Positions 8,836 to 16,247 of a stretch of DNA of 50,206 nucleotides are shown here, one piece after another (position 1 is the first letter of the stretch; every line of letters begins with the position of its first letter). Position numbers and translations under genes: made by a program. Under the pieces are notes generated by a model, which had not been told where the DNA came from, did no database searches, and saw only the letters and a program-made list of their open reading frames with translations. Source of the stretch: Gemmatimonadota bacterium (GTDB lineage: Bacteria; Gemmatimonadota; Gemmatimonadetes; Gemmatimonadales; GWC2-71-9); assembly GCA_025350665.1 (NCBI GenBank), contig JANXXJ010000077.1, positions 1 to 50,206 of the forward strand. Direction: 5' to 3'.

Positions 8836-9219
8836 TCAAGCCTTTCGTTCTGGCGTCGGCACAAAGGCCACGACCGGTGCGTCATTCCAGAGGCGTTCGA
8901 TCTGGTAGAAAGCCCGCGCTTCCGGGTGGAAGACGTGGACCACGAAATCGACAAAATCGAGCAGGGCCCAGCGACCGGTCTGGAGTCCCTCAACATGATG
9001 CGCGTGAAGTCCGAGCCGGCGCATTCGTTCGATGACCGAATCGGCCACGCCTCGAACGTGGGCGTCCGAGGTGCCCGAGGCGACGATGAAGAAATCCGTG
9101 GCGTCGGTCAGCCCCCGCAGGTCGAGCGCCACGAGGTCGCGGGCCTTGCGATCGTCGGCGGCTTCAAGGGCCTCGCGGACCTGGGTGGGCAGCGTGATCG
9201 CGCGGGCCGTGTCATTCAC
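8836..9219 (-). CDS. rsfS: Ribosome silencing factor RsfS (Iojap/YbeB)
   Basis: Binds ribosomal protein L14 (uL14) and blocks 30S-50S joining in starved cells. With a GTG start at 9219 the protein has 127 residues, normal for the family. Family features include ALEAADDRKARDLVALDLRG, TDFFIVASGTSDAHVRGVADSV, GRWALLDFVDFVVHVFHPEARAFY and IERLWNDAP. The GTG overlaps the TGA of the DhaL-DegV gene by 8 bp. A longer reading upstream (to 9501) only translates the DegV gene in another frame and is not used. It lies in a ribosome-related operon. Confidence 0.93.
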   Translation of the reverse strand: MNDTARAITLPTQVREALEAADDRKARDLVALDLRGLTDATDFFIVASGTSDAHVRGVADSVIERMRRLGLHAHHVEGLQTGRWALLDFVDFVVHVFHPEARAFYQIERLWNDAPVVAFVPTPERKA

Positions 9220-11053
9220 CGGCGGTTCGCTCCGGACGGGGCGGGGTCCCGTCCTCGATCTGATAGCAGACGGCCCAGGCCCCGATGCCCGCGTGGGTGC
9301 CGAGTACGCCGGTTGCGAGGGACACGAAACAGTCGCGCGGCCGGTACGCGGCCAGCAGCGCGGTCCGAATCCGTTCGGCAATCTCGGGGGCGTCGGCGTG
9401 GGCGATGCCGAACCGGAGGGCTGTCGGCCGCGGGGTGAGGGCCCGCTCCACGAGGCTGAGAACCCGGGCCACCAGGTGGTCTCGGCCTCGGACGCGGTCA
9501 ACGGGAACCACCCGCCCGTTGGCGTCGAGCGCGAGGATCGGTTTGACGTCGAGCATTCCAGCGAGCCATGCTTTTCCCCGGGACACGCGACCCGACCGCA
9601 GAAGGTTTTCGTAGGTGTCGACCGTCAGGAACAACCCTGATTGGCGCCGGACCCGTTCAAGTTCGATGACAATCGTTTTCGCGTCCCACCCTGACTCGGC
9701 CAGCTCGGCCGCCCGGAGCGCCAGCATTCCGAGGCCCAGGGACGCGCTCTTGCTGTCGAAAAGGTGGACCTGGCCCAGATTCGCGGCTCTGGCCGCCGCG
9801 TTCCCCGCCTGGAACGTACCGGAGAGGGCTCCGGAGAGGAGCACGGCCACCACCTCGTCCGCCTCGGCGGTGGCGGAGCGAAAGGCCTTGACGAACTCGC
9901 CCGGGGTAGGCTGCGACGTCGTCGGCAGGGCCTTGGCTTCCCGGAGCAGGCGGTAGAAATCCGCCGGCTTAAGGCCGATTCGATCCCGGTAGGTGACGTC
10001 GCCGAACGTGACCTGCAGCGGGACCAGGGCGATGTGATGGCGGTCCAGCACGTCGTCGGGAAGGTCGGCCGACGAGTCCGCCACGATCGCGACCGGCCGG
10101 CGGCTGATGTCGTGGCCGAGGGCCCGGTGCTGGGCCCGCATGTCGTCGGCCTTTCGGACCGTGACCGATCCCCAGCGTTCCGCGAGGGCGAACACCGCCT
10201 CCGGCGTGTCGGTGTGGACATGGATCTTGAGGATGTCGCTGACCTGGGCGACCACCACCGAGCCGCCGAACTGGTGCAACGCCGACCGGACCTCGTTGGA
10301 AGGGGGGAGCTGGTCGCCCCGCACGAGGCATTCGGTACAGAATTGGTAATCGCGCTCGGCCGAGACCATGAAGTCGGCCGCCGCGTTGAACTCGGCGTTG
10401 TTGGTCCCGGGCGCGGCCGCGAGTATCGGGTCGCCCTGAATCAGGCGAACGACGCCTTCGAGCATCCGGACGAAGCCCATGCCCCCGGCGTCCACGACAC
10501 CGGCCTCGCGGAGGACGGCCAGAAGGGTCGGGGTGCGGGCCAGCGCTATCTCACCCTGGGCCAGCATCAGCCGCATGAATTCGGCGATGTCGCGGGAGGC
10601 GAGCGCGGCCTGTTCGGCGGCGGTGGCGGTGTCCCGGGCGACGGTCAGGATGGTGCCTTCTCGAGGTTCATCGAGCGAGGCGTAGAGCGTGTCGGCGCCC
10701 CGCCGGATCGCGGCGGCGATCTCCGGGGCCTCGGCGGTCTCGCGGTTCCCCAGCGCTTCGGCGAAACCCAGAAGAAAATGGGCCAGCATCATGCCCGAGT
10801 TGCCCCGAGCCCCGAGCACCGCTGCCCGTGCCGCCGTCTGAGCGGTTTTGCCGAGCGGAGCGTCGCCGAGCGCCTGGAGGGCGTCAGCGACCGCTCGCAG
10901 TGTCATGGTGAAGTTGGTGCCGGTGTCCCCGTCGGGGACTGGGAAGACGTTGAGTCGGTTGATCTCGTCGCGGCCTGCGTGAACCCAATCGGCCGCCGCG
11001 TACATGGAACGGGTCAGGCGCGGCCCGTCCACGTACGCGATTCCGATCCCCAT
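9212..11053 (-). CDS. DhaL (DAK2)-DegV fusion, FakA-FakB-like fatty acid kinase
   Basis: A 613-residue fusion. Residues 1-200 or so are a DhaL/DAK2 kinase domain with the metal/nucleotide loop NVFPVPDGDTGTNF (35-48), then VLGARGNSGMMLAHFL and DAGGMGF. The middle region (about 220-320: FCTECLVRG, ILKIHVHTDTPEAVF) matches the second FakA domain. From about 325 the sequence is a DegV fold: VAIVADSSADLP, ALPTTSQPTPGEF, LLSGALSGTFQAGN, LRSGRVSRGKAW. DegV proteins (FakB) bind a fatty acid that FakA phosphorylates to an acyl-phosphate for phospholipid synthesis. In Firmicutes these are separate proteins; here kinase and lipid carrier are one chain. It begins 4 bp after rplI and overlaps rsfS. A fatty-acid kinase function is inferred from the domains only. 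Confidence 0.85.
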   Translation of the reverse strand: MGIGIAYVDGPRLTRSMYAAADWVHAGRDEINRLNVFPVPDGDTGTNFTMTLRAVADALQALGDAPLGKTAQTAARAAVLGARGNSGMMLAHFLLGFAEALGNRETAEAPEIAAAIRRGADTLYASLDEPREGTILTVARDTATAAEQAALASRDIAEFMRLMLAQGEIALARTPTLLAVLREAGVVDAGGMGFVRMLEGVVRLIQGDPILAAAPGTNNAEFNAAADFMVSAERDYQFCTECLVRGDQLPPSNEVRSALHQFGGSVVVAQVSDILKIHVHTDTPEAVFALAERWGSVTVRKADDMRAQHRALGHDISRRPVAIVADSSADLPDDVLDRHHIALVPLQVTFGDVTYRDRIGLKPADFYRLLREAKALPTTSQPTPGEFVKAFRSATAEADEVVAVLLSGALSGTFQAGNAAARAANLGQVHLFDSKSASLGLGMLALRAAELAESGWDAKTIVIELERVRRQSGLFLTVDTYENLLRSGRVSRGKAWLAGMLDVKPILALDANGRVVPVDRVRGRDHLVARVLSLVERALTPRPTALRFGIAHADAPEIAERIRTALLAAYRPRDCFVSLATGVLGTHAGIGAWAVCYQIEDGTPPRPERTAGE

Positions 11054-11057
11054 GAGG

Positions 11058-11507
11058 CTAAGCCTGCTCCACGGTCACCTTGATCTCGGCATGGACATCC
11101 GGATGAAGCCGGACCGAGACCGAGTGGAACCCGAGCTGCTTGATCGGGTGGTCGAGTTCGATCTTCCGCTTGTCGATCACGAACCCCTTGGCCGCCAGGG
11201 CGTCGGCCAGGTCACCGGTCGTGATGGATCCGAAGAGCTTGTCCCCTTCGCCCGCCTTGGCCGTCAGCGTCAGCTGCACCGCCGCCAGGCGAGCGGCCAA
11301 TGCGGTGGCTTCGGCGGTTTCCGTCTGGGCCCGTGACGCTTTGGCCTTCTGCTCGTTCTCAATCCGCTTCTTGTTGCCGGGCGTCGCCTCGAAGGCGAGA
11401 CTGTTCGGAAACAGGAAGTTGCGGGCGTAGCCTGGTTTTACCTTCACCAGCGCACCGGCCCTGCCAAGGTCCTTTACGTCCTCACGGAGAATCACTTCCA
11501 TCTGCAT
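11058..11507 (-). CDS. rplI: 50S ribosomal protein L9 (bL9)
   Basis: Binds 23S rRNA domain V and stabilises the L1-stalk side of the ribosome. From the ATG at 11507 it is 149 residues. The N-terminal domain (MEVILREDVKDLGRAGALVKVKPGYARNFLFP) is diagnostic, followed by the central helix and a C-terminal domain (KLFGSITTGDLADAL). A GGAGG sits 5 nt before this ATG; a second in-frame ATG two codons later is less well placed. It overlaps the end of the DUF2232 gene by 26 bp and lies in the order rpsF-rpsR-DUF2232-rplI found in several phyla. Confidence 0.97.
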   Translation of the reverse strand: MQMEVILREDVKDLGRAGALVKVKPGYARNFLFPNSLAFEATPGNKKRIENEQKAKASRAQTETAEATALAARLAAVQLTLTAKAGEGDKLFGSITTGDLADALAAKGFVIDKRKIELDHPIKQLGFHSVSVRLHPDVHAEIKVTVEQA

Positions 11508-12429
11508 TGCTGCCTCCAGCCGGAACCGTCCGGTTCCGGAAATCGATCCAGGTGTCAGCGAGGCCGAGGGCAAGGAGTGTCCCGAGGGCAATCGGCGCCG
11601 CCAAGAATGACATCACCACTACGAGAATTCGGCCCGGGATGGGCCACCGACGGGCTCCGTGTCCGGCCACGGCCAGACCTCGCGCACCATAGAGCCCAAC
11701 CCACACCACGAGACCGTTGGTGGTGACCCGGCCGAAGGTATCTCCCAGCGGAATCAGGGCCAAGCCCAGCGTTAAGATAGCACCCCAGATCATGTGATCG
11801 TTGAATCGAAACCCGCTTAACGGACCGGGGGGCTCGCCGATGGGATGGCTGGCGAGCCGATGGTACCATGACCAGGCCAGGATCAGTCCGAGCAGCGCCT
11901 GCAATGCGGCAATGGCGGGGAAGGCGCGGGCCACAGCCGGGACTGACGCCAGGGCGGACTGAACCTGGTCCGGCGAGGCACCCTCAAGCAGAATCTCGAG
12001 CGAGCGCTTGAGGTCGGCGCCGACCGAGGCGTCGATCGCGGAAAGCTCCAGGCCGGCCTGGTGACCCCAGGCGATCACGCCGAGAACGCCGACGCCGACC
12101 GGGATCGCAGCCCGGCCGAGGCCCCCAAGCCGAGGGGCCGCATGAACCAGGACGACGAAGGCGCCGGCCATGATCACCCCCATCGCGCCGAGCAGTCGGG
12201 CCGGGGCCGGGGCGCCGTCGAGGTCGAGGATGATTTTCGAGGCGGCCAGTCCGGCGAGGGCGAGCCAGAGCCATTCGCGAACGGTCGACGGGCGCGAGAA
12301 CAGCAGCAGCAGGGCCAACGGGGCGAGCAGAAAAAGTGGTGGCGCCAGGAACAGGAACGCCACCACCGCGAGCGCAACGGCCAATGCGGAGCGACGCCCC
12401 AGGTCCTGGGGCGCCGCGGGCGAAGTCAT
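11482..12429 (-). CDS. DUF2232 (YybS-like) polytopic membrane protein
   Basis: A 315-residue integral membrane protein with about eight hydrophobic segments (for example 14-45, 53-68, 80-98, 106-123, 168-188, 210-230, 240-256, 270-292). The position between rpsR and rplI is typical of DUF2232/YybS genes, and the segment around GFRFNDHMIWGAILTLGLALIPLG fits that family. The function is not established. The ATG at 12429 shares a base with the rpsR stop and the 3' end overlaps rplI, so translation is probably coupled. Confidence 0.75.
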   Translation of the reverse strand: MTSPAAPQDLGRRSALAVALAVVAFLFLAPPLFLLAPLALLLLFSRPSTVREWLWLALAGLAASKIILDLDGAPAPARLLGAMGVIMAGAFVVLVHAAPRLGGLGRAAIPVGVGVLGVIAWGHQAGLELSAIDASVGADLKRSLEILLEGASPDQVQSALASVPAVARAFPAIAALQALLGLILAWSWYHRLASHPIGEPPGPLSGFRFNDHMIWGAILTLGLALIPLGDTFGRVTTNGLVVWVGLYGARGLAVAGHGARRWPIPGRILVVVMSFLAAPIALGTLLALGLADTWIDFRNRTVPAGGSNADGSDSP

Positions 12430-12650
12430 CAGCCCGAGTATCCCTTGATGTACGGGAGCAGGGCCAGGTACCGGGCCCGTTTGATCGCGATGGCCAGTTG
12501 GCGCTGGTGGCGCGCCGTGACCCCGCTCAAGCGCCGCGGAAGGATCTTGCCTCGCTCGGTCAGGAACCGGGACAGGAGCTTCTCGTCCTTGTAGTCGACG
12601 ATCCGGATTCGCAGTTCGGCGAGCGGATCACCCTTCTTATGGCGGCTCAT
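12429..12650 (-). CDS. rpsR: 30S ribosomal protein S18 (bS18)
   Basis: 73 residues, full length. Binds 16S rRNA as a heterodimer with S6. Family landmarks are [50 protein letters not shown]. The start ATG overlaps the rpsF stop by 4 bp (ATGA). No zinc-binding cysteines are present, so this is the cysteine-free form of S18. Confidence 0.97.
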   Translation of the reverse strand: MSRHKKGDPLAELRIRIVDYKDEKLLSRFLTERGKILPRRLSGVTARHQRQLAIAIKRARYLALLPYIKGYSG

Positions 12651-13000
12651 TCGTCGTCCTCCTCTTCAGTCTCCGCCGGCTTGACCGCGGCGTAATTCGG
12701 CGGCGTCGGGGGCTCCTCGTTCAGAACGACCAGGTGCCGCATGACCGCATCCTCGAGCTTGATGGCGCGTTCGAATTCGGGTAGCTGGGTCGGCTCGGCG
12801 GAGAAGGTGGCGATCACGTAGTAGCCAGTGTCGCGCTTCTTGATCTGGTAGGCCAGCGTACGCCGACCCCAGTGGTTGAACTGGGCCGCTTCGCCGGTGG
12901 CACTCGGCAACAGCGAATGGAAATGCGTGAGCTTGGAGTTGATGGTCTCTTCGTCCAGGGCCGGATCGAAAATGTAGACCACCTCATACGGACGGGCCAT
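12647..13000 (-). CDS. rpsF: 30S ribosomal protein S6 (bS6)
   Basis: 117 residues from the ATG at 13000, preceded by GGAAGG at 5-nt spacing; an in-frame GTG two codons upstream is less likely. Family features: [16 protein letters not shown] at the start, [21 protein letters not shown], and a C-terminal acidic tail (ETEEEDDE). The protein pairs with S18 on the platform of the 30S subunit. It is the first gene of the operon, with a promoter at 13076-13104 and a structured leader in between. Confidence 0.97.
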   Translation of the reverse strand: MARPYEVVYIFDPALDEETINSKLTHFHSLLPSATGEAAQFNHWGRRTLAYQIKKRDTGYYVIATFSAEPTQLPEFERAIKLEDAVMRHLVVLNEEPPTPPNYAAVKPAETEEEDDE

Positions 13001-13023
13001 GCACACCTTCCTTTGGTCGTGAG

Positions 13024-13055
13024 CCTCCGCCTTGGGTGCAGGAAGGCGGGGGAGG
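13024..13055 (-). promoter_or_regulatory. Hairpin in the rpsF leader, possible S6:S18 autoregulatory site
   Basis: On the minus strand the leader reads CCT, a CCC bulge, CCGCCTT, a 9-nt loop and AAGGCGG, then AGG. This is a 7-bp stem (13027-13033 with 13043-13049) extended by 3 bp (13024-13026 with 13053-13055) across a three-base C bulge. Many bacteria carry an S6:S18-binding RNA with a bulged CCG in the rpsF leader. The architecture here is similar but I cannot show the exact motif. Confidence 0.45.
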
Positions 13056-13075
13056 ATGATTGTGAAACGCCACCG

Positions 13076-13104
13076 AATCTAACCTCGGGCGGCACCTGGC
13101 TCAA
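13076..13104 (-). promoter_or_regulatory. Promoter of the rpsF operon
   Basis: Minus-strand -35 TTGAGC (13099-13104), 17-bp spacer, -10 TAGATT (13076-13081). The predicted start near 13068 leaves a leader of about 68 nt before the rpsF ATG, enough for the hairpin noted separately. Confidence 0.7.
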
Positions 13105-13165
13105 CCCCCGATGATCCGCATGTCATTGCGCGGTATTGCCTTGGAGCTCCTGCTACCTTACAGGG

Positions 13166-13825
13166 ATGCGCGTGGAATCGATTCAAACGGGCCAGCCCAA
13201 GACCACGGGTCGACCAGCCAGTCCGGAGAGTTCGGAGACGCCATGGACCAGTGCCATCTGGAAGGAGCCGGTCGGGGGCCGGGTTTGGGCCGGCAGCGAG
13301 GGCCTGAGCGGCGACGCCCAGGTCCACCGGCCCAGTCATGGCGGGCCCGAACGGGCCCTCCTTCTCTACCCAGCCGAGCACTACCCGAGATGGCGAGCCG
13401 AATGGGGAATTCGGGAACTCGGGCCCGGAGGATTCGGCGAGAACCTGACCGTGTCGGGACTCGCCGAGCACTCGGTCTGTGTCGGCGATGTGCTGCAGGT
13501 CGGGGACGTCCGGCTGGAGGTTTCCGGGCCGCGGGAGCCCTGCGCGACGCTCGCCCGCCGGCATCGCCGCCCGGGTCTGATCGAACAGGTGGTCGGCAAC
13601 GACCGGTCAGGGTGGTATGCTCGGGTCCAGCATGAAGGCTGGCTTGAGCCGGGGCTGGTGATTCAGCTGCTCGATCGCCCGTATCCGCAGTGGCCGATCA
13701 GTCGCGCCGCCCAAGTGAAGCGGGATCGGAGCCGCGCGCCCGCCGAAGCCCGGTTGCTTGCGGCCTGTCCCGCCTTGTTGACGGATTGGCGGGCGAAGAT
13801 CGCCGGTTCGCCGCTGAACGGCTAG
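13166..13825 (+). CDS. MOSC-domain protein (YiiM-like)
   Basis: 219 residues from the ATG at 13166 (MRVESIQTGQP). MOSC domains are related to the molybdenum-cofactor sulfurase C-terminus; YiiM-type proteins reduce N-hydroxylated compounds with Moco. Diagnostic stretches are GGFGENLTVSGL, VCVGDVLQVGDVRLEVSGPREPCATLARR with the conserved cysteine, and GWYARVQHEG. No clear Shine-Dalgarno precedes the ATG. A TACCTT at 13155-13160 lies 6 nt before it, like the -10 boxes of leaderless genes here, though no good -35 is visible. The stop codon shares CTAG with the ychF stop on the other strand. Specific substrate unknown. Confidence 0.85.
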   Translation: MRVESIQTGQPKTTGRPASPESSETPWTSAIWKEPVGGRVWAGSEGLSGDAQVHRPSHGGPERALLLYPAEHYPRWRAEWGIRELGPGGFGENLTVSGLAEHSVCVGDVLQVGDVRLEVSGPREPCATLARRHRRPGLIEQVVGNDRSGWYARVQHEGWLEPGLVIQLLDRPYPQWPISRAAQVKRDRSRAPAEARLLAACPALLTDWRAKIAGSPLNG

Positions 13826-14919
13826 ACGTTGAACCGGAAGAGCAGGACGTCACCGTCCTGCACGACGTACTCCTTGCCTTCAGACCGCACCAAACCCTGT
13901 TCACGGGCCGGCTTCCAGCCTCCGACCCGGACGAAATCCTCGAACGCCACCGTCTCCGCGCGAATGAATCCGCGCTCGAAATCGGTGTGGATTACCGCGG
14001 CGGCCTGGGGGGCCTTGTCGCCGTTATGGATGGTCCAGGCACGGACCTCCTTCTCGCCGGCGGTGAAGTAGCTCCTGAGGCCGAGAAGATGGTAGGCGGC
14101 CCGCGCCAACCGGTCGAGTCCGGATTCGGTCACCCCGAGGGAATCCAGGAAGTCCTTCCGATCCTCGACGGGAAGCTCGGCCAATTCCATTTCCACCTGG
14201 GCGGAGAACAGGACGACCTCGGACTCCTCGGTCGACGCTGCGAGGGCGGCCTGCAGCGCCGCCACGTGAGCGTTGCCGGTGTTGATGTCGGCCTCGGCCA
14301 CGTTGGTGGCGTACAGCACCGGCTTGGCGGTCAGGAGGTTGAACTGGCGATACGTCGGCGCCTCTTCGGCGGTTGGTACGACGCTGCGGGCCGGCCGGCC
14401 TTCGGAGAGCGCGGTCTTGAGCGCATCGAGGAGACGGCTTTCGAGCTTGGCCTGGGCATCGCCCGATTTGGCGGCGCGGACGCTCTTGTCGAACCGCTTT
14501 TCGACGGCGGCCAGGTCCGCGAGGGCCAGTTCGAGGTTGATAACGTCGCGGTCCCGGGCCGGGTCAACGGAGCCCATGACATGCTGGATGTCGTCGTCAT
14601 CGAAACAGCGGACGACGTGAACGATGGCATCGACTTCCCGGATGTTGGCGAGGAATTGATTGCCGAGGCCTTCGCCCTGGCTGGCCCCTTTGACGAGCCC
14701 GGCAATGTCGACGAACTCGACGGTGGCCGGGACGATCCGCTCGGGTTTGACGAACTCGGCAATCCGGCCGAGGCGGGGGTCAGGCACTTCGACGACGCCG
14801 GTGTTGGGCTCGATGGTGGCGAACGGGTAGTTCGCCACGAGCGCCTTGGCGGATGTCAGGGCGTTGAAGAGCGTTGATTTCCCGACGTTGGGGAGTCCGA
14901 CGATTCCGAGTCGCAGCAT
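13822..14919 (-). CDS. ychF: YchF/OLA1-family ATPase
   Basis: 365 residues, normal length. An Obg-related P-loop protein that prefers ATP and associates with ribosomes; it is linked to stress and redox responses. Walker A GLPNVGKSTLFNALT (8-22), switch region ANYPFATIEPNTG, G3 DIAGLVKGASQGEGLGNQFL, then a coiled-coil insertion and a C-terminal TGS domain (YFTAGEKEVRAWTI, HTDFERGFIRAETV). The NxxE in place of NKxD (TNVAEAD) fits its altered nucleotide specificity. It is the last gene of prs-rplY-pth-ychF and converges on the MOSC gene with a 4-bp CTAG overlap. Confidence 0.96.
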   Translation of the reverse strand: MLRLGIVGLPNVGKSTLFNALTSAKALVANYPFATIEPNTGVVEVPDPRLGRIAEFVKPERIVPATVEFVDIAGLVKGASQGEGLGNQFLANIREVDAIVHVVRCFDDDDIQHVMGSVDPARDRDVINLELALADLAAVEKRFDKSVRAAKSGDAQAKLESRLLDALKTALSEGRPARSVVPTAEEAPTYRQFNLLTAKPVLYATNVAEADINTGNAHVAALQAALAASTEESEVVLFSAQVEMELAELPVEDRKDFLDSLGVTESGLDRLARAAYHLLGLRSYFTAGEKEVRAWTIHNGDKAPQAAAVIHTDFERGFIRAETVAFEDFVRVGGWKPAREQGLVRSEGKEYVVQDGDVLLFRFNV

Positions 14920-14962
14920 GGTTCGGTCCAGCCTGTGAGGGGACCGTTCGGGTCCCGATGGT

Positions 14963-15559
14963 TCAGGCGCCCTCCGACTCCGGAGTGGGCGGCTTCTTGT
15001 TGTGACGCGTCATGGCGATGTCGATACCATCGGTAACCCAGGTCTCGACCGCCTCGGCCATGGGCTCCAACAGGTCCTCGATCACCGCCCGTTCGTCGCG
15101 TCGAAAGGGATCAAGAACGAAGTCCGCCATGTCGGGGTAGTTCGCCGGGACGGGCCCGACACCGATGCGGAGCCGAGCGTAATCCGTGTGGCCGAGAACG
15201 CCTTCAATGCTCTTGAGGCCGTTGTGGCCCCCGGCCGATCCCTTGGACCGCAGCCGAAACCGGCCCAGGTCGAGTTGAACCTCGTCGACGACGATCAGCA
15301 GGTCCTGCTGGAGATCGAAGGCCCGGTCGGTCCGGAGCGGGCCCAACATGTTCCCGCTCCGGTTCATGAATGTCTGGGGTTTGACGAGCTGGACCTCGCG
15401 GCGGTGAAACATCCCGCGGGCGACCCGGGCCGGACCGTCGCGATGGAAGGAGCCGAAGCGCCAGCGCACCGCGAGATGGTCCACAAGCATGAACCCGGCG
15501 TTGTGACGTGTGTCCGCGTACTCCGGGCCGGGGTTCCCCAGCCCCACGAGGGTCCGCAG
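14963..15559 (-). CDS. pth: Peptidyl-tRNA hydrolase
   Basis: Cleaves peptidyl-tRNA dropped by ribosomes to recycle tRNA. The body is canonical: VGLGNPGPEYADTRHNAGF holds the conserved Asn and catalytic His (Asn9 and His19 with the start used here). QLVKPQTFMNRSG, DEVQLDLG, GSAGGHNGLKSI and the RLRIGVGP region follow. A GTG at 15547 would start at GLGNP and cut off the first beta strand. A CTG at 15559 gives MRTLVGLGNPG, matching the family N-terminus exactly, with AAGGA 7 nt upstream and the rplY stop one codon before. I therefore choose the rare CTG start. 198 residues. Confidence 0.93.
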   Translation of the reverse strand: MRTLVGLGNPGPEYADTRHNAGFMLVDHLAVRWRFGSFHRDGPARVARGMFHRREVQLVKPQTFMNRSGNMLGPLRTDRAFDLQQDLLIVVDEVQLDLGRFRLRSKGSAGGHNGLKSIEGVLGHTDYARLRIGVGPVPANYPDMADFVLDPFRRDERAVIEDLLEPMAEAVETWVTDGIDIAMTRHNKKPPTPESEGA

Positions 15560-15562
15560 AGG

Positions 15563-16228
15563 TCAGTCCTTCTTCTCGCCCTCGGCTTCGTCGGAAGGCT
15601 TGGGCTTGCGAATGAGTTCGGGCTCGGCGCCGACCACGGCTTCGACCGGCGTGGCGGCGGCTTCCTCGACCTTCGCGGCGACGATCGTGCAGAGCGTCAC
15701 GCCGCTGTCGGTCAGGAATGAACCTTTCTCCAGTTTGAGGTCGGAGACGTGGACCGACTGGCCGAGACCGAGGTTGTTGATGTCGACCTCGATTTGCTCC
15801 GGAATGTCGCCGGGCAGGCAACGGATCTGGAGTTCGTGGAGGACGACCTCGAGAACCCCCCCGCTGTTCCGGACACCCTCGGCGGTCCCGACGAACCTGA
15901 TCGGGACTTCGACGGCGATCTCCTCGTCCGCATGGACCTCGTAGAGGTCGACGTGGACAATTTCGATCGGGCGAACCGGGTTCCGCTGGATTTCGCGGAT
16001 CAGCGCCTTGATCGGTGTCCGGTCGGCAACGGTGACGTCGAGGACGGTGGTACCGGCGCGGACCTTGGTCAGCAGCCGTTCGAACGCCACCGCGTCGAGT
16101 TCGAGGGATTCGGGGGTGCGACCCCGGCCGTACACGACGGCCGGGACCTTGCCCTGACGACGGAGGGAACGCGCGGCGCCCTTGCCGACGGCGTTTCGGG
16201 TGTTCGCGCTGAGCGCTGCTGTAGCCAT
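15563..16228 (-). CDS. rplY: 50S ribosomal protein L25/TL5/CTC
   Basis: 221 residues, the long (CTC/TL5) form with a second beta domain and an acidic-lysine tail. It binds 5S rRNA. Landmarks are RNAVGKGAARSLRRQGKVPAVVYG near the N-terminus, IREIQRNPVRPIEIVHVDLYEV, and VEVPIRFVGTAEGVRNSGGVLEVVLHELQIRCLPGDIPEQIEVDI in domain 2. It sits 19 bp after prs and immediately before pth, the usual prs-ctc-pth order. Confidence 0.96.
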   Translation of the reverse strand: MATAALSANTRNAVGKGAARSLRRQGKVPAVVYGRGRTPESLELDAVAFERLLTKVRAGTTVLDVTVADRTPIKALIREIQRNPVRPIEIVHVDLYEVHADEEIAVEVPIRFVGTAEGVRNSGGVLEVVLHELQIRCLPGDIPEQIEVDINNLGLGQSVHVSDLKLEKGSFLTDSGVTLCTIVAAKVEEAAATPVEAVVGAEPELIRKPKPSDEAEGEKKD

Positions 16229-16247
16229 GTGGTCCAGTCCTTCCAGG

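Noticed and set aside
8835-8996. Upstream extension of the peptidase-barrel protein
   Set aside because: This part is rsfS sequence in another frame; the ATG at 8834 begins a clear signal peptide.
9220-9501. Longer N-terminus for RsfS
   Set aside because: It translates the DhaL-DegV gene out of frame, and the family length is met from the GTG at 9219.
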